A stretch of 64,000 nucleotides of DNA from Erigeron canadensis (lineage: Eukaryota > Streptophyta > Magnoliopsida > Asterales > Asteraceae): assembly GCF_010389155.1 (NCBI RefSeq), contig NC_057764.1, positions 1,116,001-1,180,000 of the forward strand. Direction: 5' to 3'. Both the position numbers and the translations under genes were made by a program. The notes beneath the pieces were generated by a model. That model saw only the letters and a program-made list of their open reading frames with translations, did no database searches and was not told the DNA's origin. Shown piece after piece: positions 60,626 through 64,000 of the stretch (positions are counted from its first letter, which is position 1; each line of letters starts with the position of its first letter).

Positions 60626-61060
60626 CTACGACCCGACCGACGAATCCGGACATATCTTATAAACATCGAAATCTTCACGAGCAGCTTGGTCGACAAGAGA
60701 CTTCCCAGAAGACGGATTCACTTTGGTCAAGTGGTGCACAAAAGGAATTACTTCCATCATTACCTTCTTATACTTCACCTGCAGAGCGGAGAGTTCAAAA
60801 CGAAAAAGCTGCAACTGATTTTCTCTATTCACCATACCATCTCGAGCGATGGGCAGCTGAACATCTTTATTTGAACATTGGAGGAGCAATCATCGGTAGA
60901 AACAGAGGCAACACCATGGGATGTGCCACTATCTTCAAAACGCTGCTTCAAGATTTCCAGATCCGACTCCAATCGACGAATTTTTATCATATCAACATAC
61001 GACCTCGCACCGAGCTTAAACTTTTGGCCAATAGTCTTTATCCGGCCATCTATTTACGGA
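60626..61060 (-). pseudogene. Antisense reading frame between pol and 3' LTR of the Gypsy element
   Basis: The minus strand reads KFKLGARSYVDMIKIRRLESDL then EILKQRFEDSGTSHG. One frame change near 60890 leads to NKDVQLPIARDGMVNRENQL, FRFELSALQVKYKKVMMEV and SGKSLVDQAAREDFDVY. It is helical and charged. Tat-clade elements are known to carry an antisense ORF of unknown function in this place. The frameshift suggests decay. Function is unknown. Confidence 0.5.
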
Positions 61061-61288
61061 ATCTACCAGCAAAAGTGAAAAACAATAAACCAGATCCAAT
61101 TGCTTACCTTATATAGGGATACGAGACGCACTATCGTCAATTTGCAAAAAAGGCCCATTCAAGATTCGCTTTAATACAAAATCGCCCCTCTCAAAAGCCT
61201 GATAGAAGACAGCAGACTCCCAGGATTAACTCTTCGGCAAAGACTAACAACACGATCTTGGCATATCATATTATTAGTCTGGGGGGCT

Positions 61289-61689
61289 TGATGATGTACC
61301 CACCGTCACCCAGGATAAAGCCTCACCCTAAGAAGGCTAAAAGGTCACCCAGGGTATCATATAGCCTGGGAAAAAGAAGATAAACACGAAAAGATACGAT
61401 CATATCACTTCCTTAAATAAGGGAGATCGTTACCAAAGATAAGAAACGCGTTGGAGACTTTTTCTCCACGAAAAACCACTATAAAAGAGGGAAAACCCTA
61501 AATCATTATCATCATACTCATCAAAGGAAAAACCCTAAAAGCATATATACAAGATCCACGGGAAAAACCCGAAGAGATCTAAATACATCTAAACCGGCGT
61601 ACAAGGGAGGAAGACTCCTACCAACAGGGAATCGCCGTCCAATCCATCAAATACCCCCAAATCTCTTAACCTAATCCGGTGTACAAACA
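61289..61689 (+). repeat. 3' LTR of the Gypsy element
   Basis: 401 bp, starts TGATGATGTACCC after the polypurine tract and ends CCGGTGTACAAACA, followed by TGTCT, the target duplication. Confidence 0.93.
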
Positions 61690-61826
61690 TGTCTCAATTT
61701 ATACAAAACAGAAACTGTAAATAAGGAAACAAATTAATATAGGTCGGTGATCTTTTTCTTGTCCTCAAAGTCACGACCCTAACAATTCGGGATATGATGA
61801 ATTTGTTCTGATCCCTCTATCTAACA
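61690..61826 (-). repeat. 5' LTR of the Copia element, part 2
   Basis: TGTCT (61690-61694) is the duplicated target. 61695-61826 completes the 203-bp LTR interrupted at 55459, and the outer end on the minus strand is TGTTAGATAGAGGG. Confidence 0.93.
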
Positions 61827-61829
61827 TAA

Positions 61830-61862
61830 CTAGCGGATTTACTCGGGTTCAACCCGGGCCTT
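61830..61862 (-). mobile_element. Helitron 3' terminus (minus strand)
   Basis: The minus strand reads the GGCCCGGGTTGAACCCGAG hairpin, TAAATCCG, then CTAG|T (61833-61830). It is the third copy of this end family. It lies three bases outside the Copia LTR, so the Copia element inserted almost at the Helitron end. The 5' end was not found. Confidence 0.6.
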
Positions 61863-63559
61863 TTAATAAAAATTATAAAACTAAAAAGTCTGCATTTAAT
61901 TTTTGTTATAAATATATTATAAATCAATATGGAGATAGTAAATTGAATAATACAATAATTTATAAATTAAAATACCTTGCATTAACAAAAAGGATATTAT
62001 ACTATATAAAAAAAATTTCTTTGTTTGTAATAAAAAATTATAAACTTTAAATAAGCATTTAGTGAGCTATTTTTAATTAAAAATATTGTAAATTATTTAT
62101 GACATCATAATTATAATAAAGATTTTTAAAAAAAATGTAGGCTTGTCACATCATATTATTTCTAAAAATACTTTAGAAAGACAATTGTCTTTTATTTATT
62201 ATAAAGATCTAATTGAAAATTCTGTATATTATAAAGATCTAATTGAAAATTCTGTTTAAATAATGGCTTAGTTTCTTGTAACTTCTTTTCGTTAACTTTA
62301 TGAATCTCATATATATTATTTCTAGTGATTGTTTTGTCTCTAAATTTTTGTATGATCATAACTCTAGAGTGGCTAGGCGTCTGGGTTTTTCCCGTGAGAT
62401 CAAGACTTGCTATGTGCAAGCTTTGCTCTTATTAATCGCCAGGCTGTTGTGGGGAGAACCTGCGTGGTTTTCCTATGACACCGTTAATTACCAAATATTT
62501 GATAGGCATATTTTATAAACAAACTCTGAATGCTTAATTTGTTAGCTTCTTTTTTTCAAAACGGATACTTCTACTATTTTATTTTTGTTTGTTTGTAGAA
62601 TGTTGCATATGCATTAATTGATGTTTTCAGCTGTGGAACATATATAAGATTTTATAATCATGAATGCCTCTTGCAGAACTTAAAGAGCTAATTTCCCCTG
62701 CATAGCTCTTTAGTAGAGTGAAGCCAATTCATGGACACATAAAGCATCATCCGAATATATTCGCATCAGAAGATGATGTTATAATTAGCAGCATGCCAGA
62801 TTAGAATTAATGTGGTACATAATATATCATCCAATATGCGTTGGGTGAACATTAGTGACGTATGTTGATAGCCTTGACGAACGAAGCCTTGTGACAGGGG
62901 ATGCCATCTGGTTTAAAAATTAGAATGCCAATGATGCGGGGTGAACGTTATTGATCGATGTTGATAGCCGTTTAATTCGCTAGATCAGAGAGAAAGGACA
63001 CTTAATTATAAGGCTTTTACCACACTTACATTTGGAGCTGTGGTTTTTTTTTTTTTTTTGGCTCTATGTTCTAAACAAAACCTCTAGAAAATTAGCCTGA
63101 TCGAGTCAGGCTTATGATTCAATACTGTAAGATAGAAAAATAACCAATCCTATCCAATCTCGTCATGTTGTAAATAGCTTTACCTCTACCCTACGGCAGA
63201 GAGACTGATCTCCAACCATTTTATAATGAATGAGGATCGAAACATTGTATTTCCATTTTAATGTTTTGAAATAAAATACAAGTAAAATTGACAAACAATA
63301 TTAAAACTCAAGATCATTTAATTATAAACGATGATAACAATCCACTGCTAACAAATACAATGTAATCCGTGTTATAGATATAACTTTTTCTTTTTTCATA
63401 TATACATCCTTAGGAGTCCATAAATATGAAATCCAAAGATGAACTTTATTTTGTACAAAATCAATCATATTAATGACTGAAATCTAGAATACGGTTACAA
63501 TGGAAATATACAAGATCCATTAGTTGCACCTTTTATTATAACTTTGTGAATATAACTAT
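61863..63559. other. Intergenic DNA left of the AGP-like gene
   Basis: A 30-bp tandem duplication (ATAAAGATCTAATTGAAAATTCTG) is at 62201 and 62231. An open, gene-like stretch at 62340-62515 is not recognised. At 62846-62970 two related segments contain GGGTGAAC...GTTGATAGCC. A long T run is at 63045-63059. The 3' UTR of the AGP-like gene likely lies in 63300-63559. Confidence 0.45.
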
Positions 63560-63859
63560 TTAATAAAAGAACCCGGCAATTGCGAGGGCTGATACAATGA
63601 CGCCAACACCCGAGGCCTTGTAGGATGGAGCATCACCAGCAGCTGGGTCAGCACCGCTTGTTGCACCACCTGCTGATGGTGCTCCAGCAGCTGAAGCATC
63701 AGGGGATCCTGCTGGAGAACCAGCGATAGCGCCTGCTGCATCAGAGGCAGCATTTGAAGCGGCATCCCCTGCTGCTCCAGCTGCTGAATCAGCGGCTGAG
63801 ACATATGCCACCATGGTAACAAAGATAAGTGCAAGAACAACAAATCGGTTGATGGCCAT
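63560..63859 (-). CDS. Arabinogalactan-type GPI-anchored peptide, 99 residues
   Basis: An intact single-exon gene. Residues 1-22 are a signal peptide (MAINRFVVLALIFVTMVAYVSA). The mature part is almost only Ala, Gly, Ser, Asp and Pro, with AP, SP and DP pairs (SPAGSPDASAAGAPSAGG). The C-terminus is a hydrophobic tail (VGVIVSALAIAGFFY) after a small-residue stretch, a typical GPI-anchor signal. This plan fits small arabinogalactan proteins of the plant cell surface, though Pro is scarcer than in classical AGPs. Prolines near Ala and Ser would be hydroxylated and glycosylated. A TATA box lies 83-95 bp upstream. I do not assign a symbol. Confidence 0.85.
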   Translation of the reverse strand: MAINRFVVLALIFVTMVAYVSAADSAAGAAGDAASNAASDAAGAIAGSPAGSPDASAAGAPSAGGATSGADPAAGDAPSYKASGVGVIVSALAIAGFFY

Positions 63860-63941
63860 CTTTTATTTGAAACAACGAACGAAGAACGATTTTCGTTTAT
63901 TTTATTGTACAATGAGATCGAATGTAATACATTGAAAGCTT

Positions 63942-63954
63942 GATATATATATAG
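63942..63954 (-). promoter_or_regulatory. TATA box of the AGP-like gene
   Basis: TATATATATA (minus strand, CCCCTATATATATATC) lies about 85-95 bases upstream of the start codon, which would give a leader of ~50-60 bases. Confidence 0.7.
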
Positions 63955-64000
63955 GGGAACAGATTGAAAATGTTTATTGTTAGCAGTTAAATTCGGGAGT

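Larger units (their letters stand above)
55460..61689 (+). mobile_element. Tat-type Gypsy retrotransposon nested in the Copia LTR, gag lost
   Basis: The borders are TGATGGTG...ACAAACA, flanked by an exact 5-bp duplication TGTCT (55455-55459 and 61690-61694). LTRs are 55460-55860 and 61289-61689, each 401 bp. I count about 13 differences (about 3%), nearly all transitions. A putative primer-binding site starts at 55862 (TTGGCGCTATCCTCGGG), and the polypurine tract is CTGGGGGGCT (61279-61288). Pol begins only ~150 bp after the PBS, so gag is missing. Pol has protease, RT, RNase H, a second RNase H and integrase. A ~1.4-kb 3' region with tandem repeats and an antisense reading frame follows. The dual RNase H and this 3' region fit the Tat clade (Retand/Ogre/Grande relatives). 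Confidence 0.92.
50704..61826 (-). mobile_element. Copia retrotransposon, LTRs 203 bp, split by a Gypsy insertion
   Basis: The left LTR is 50704-50906. The right LTR is 55389-55459 plus 61695-61826. Both are 203 bp with the inserted Gypsy element and its 5-bp duplication removed. On the minus strand the order is: LTR, primer-binding site TGGTATCAGAGC (55388-55377, complementary to initiator tRNA-Met), gag, protease, integrase, reverse transcriptase, RNase H, polypurine tract TTGAGGGGAG, LTR. The net length is about 4.9 kb. I count 6 differences between the LTRs. Flanking bases TAATC and TAACT are only similar, not an exact duplication. It sits 47 bp after the F-box pseudogene. Confidence 0.92.

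Noticed and set aside
62340..62515. A small gene with an Arg-rich start and hydrophobic end
   Set aside because: Open only over ~70 codons, no recognised motif, no promoter or splice signals; could be a random or captured piece.

Overview
The window looks like nuclear DNA of a eudicot plant. It has AT-rich intergenic DNA, GT-AG introns in two conserved plant genes, and dense, nested plant transposons. The style of several repeats (Helitron ends of the CTAG type, a SIRE-like Copia element with an extra ORF after pol, a Tat-type Gypsy element) suggests Asteraceae. That family assignment is inference, not proof.

Only three genes look intact. (1) An RCC1-repeat protein gene (17060-19552, +, five coding exons, 535 residues) has a long leader whose probable intron carries a ~125-bp tandem repeat. 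(2) The chaperonin gene CCT5 (28312-23844, -, nine coding exons, 535 residues) is convergent with it. (3) A small arabinogalactan-type peptide gene (63859-63560, -) lies at the right edge. The rest is transposons, gene relics and captured gene pieces.

Layout: 1-1765 has no clear gene. 1766-5638 is a complete Mutator-like element (32-bp perfect terminal repeats, 9-bp target duplication) with one in-frame stop in its transposase. 5639-15114 is a graveyard of small DNA transposons: a hAT-type element, MITEs, a palindromic foldback, several Helitron ends, a LINE tail, and a 2.4-kb Helitron (12681-15114) carrying exon-like pieces of a host gene. 15115-28312 holds the two housekeeping genes, with MITEs and Helitrons between them and inside CCT5 introns. 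28.8-34.3 kb holds decayed Mutator-like material with a GRF-type zinc-finger relic. It abuts a 5'-truncated SIRE-like Copia element (34.3-44.96 kb) with an envelope-position ORF. 46.08-47.1 kb holds a Helitron end with a captured eIF3A gene fragment. A ~730-bp foldback element, a solo-LTR-like remnant and an F-box/LRR pseudogene follow. 50704-61826 is a Copia element on the minus strand (203-bp LTRs) whose right LTR is split by a 6.2-kb Tat-type Gypsy element (401-bp LTRs, 5-bp target duplication).

The genes do not form a pathway. The main interest is structural: gene capture by Helitrons, nested retroelements whose order can be read, a hAT-type MITE pair with unrelated repetitive interiors, and precise rearrangement scars inside retroelements. 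All exon limits were worked out by eye from splice consensus, reading frame and family conservation. All statements about family relationships are from memory, without any search.
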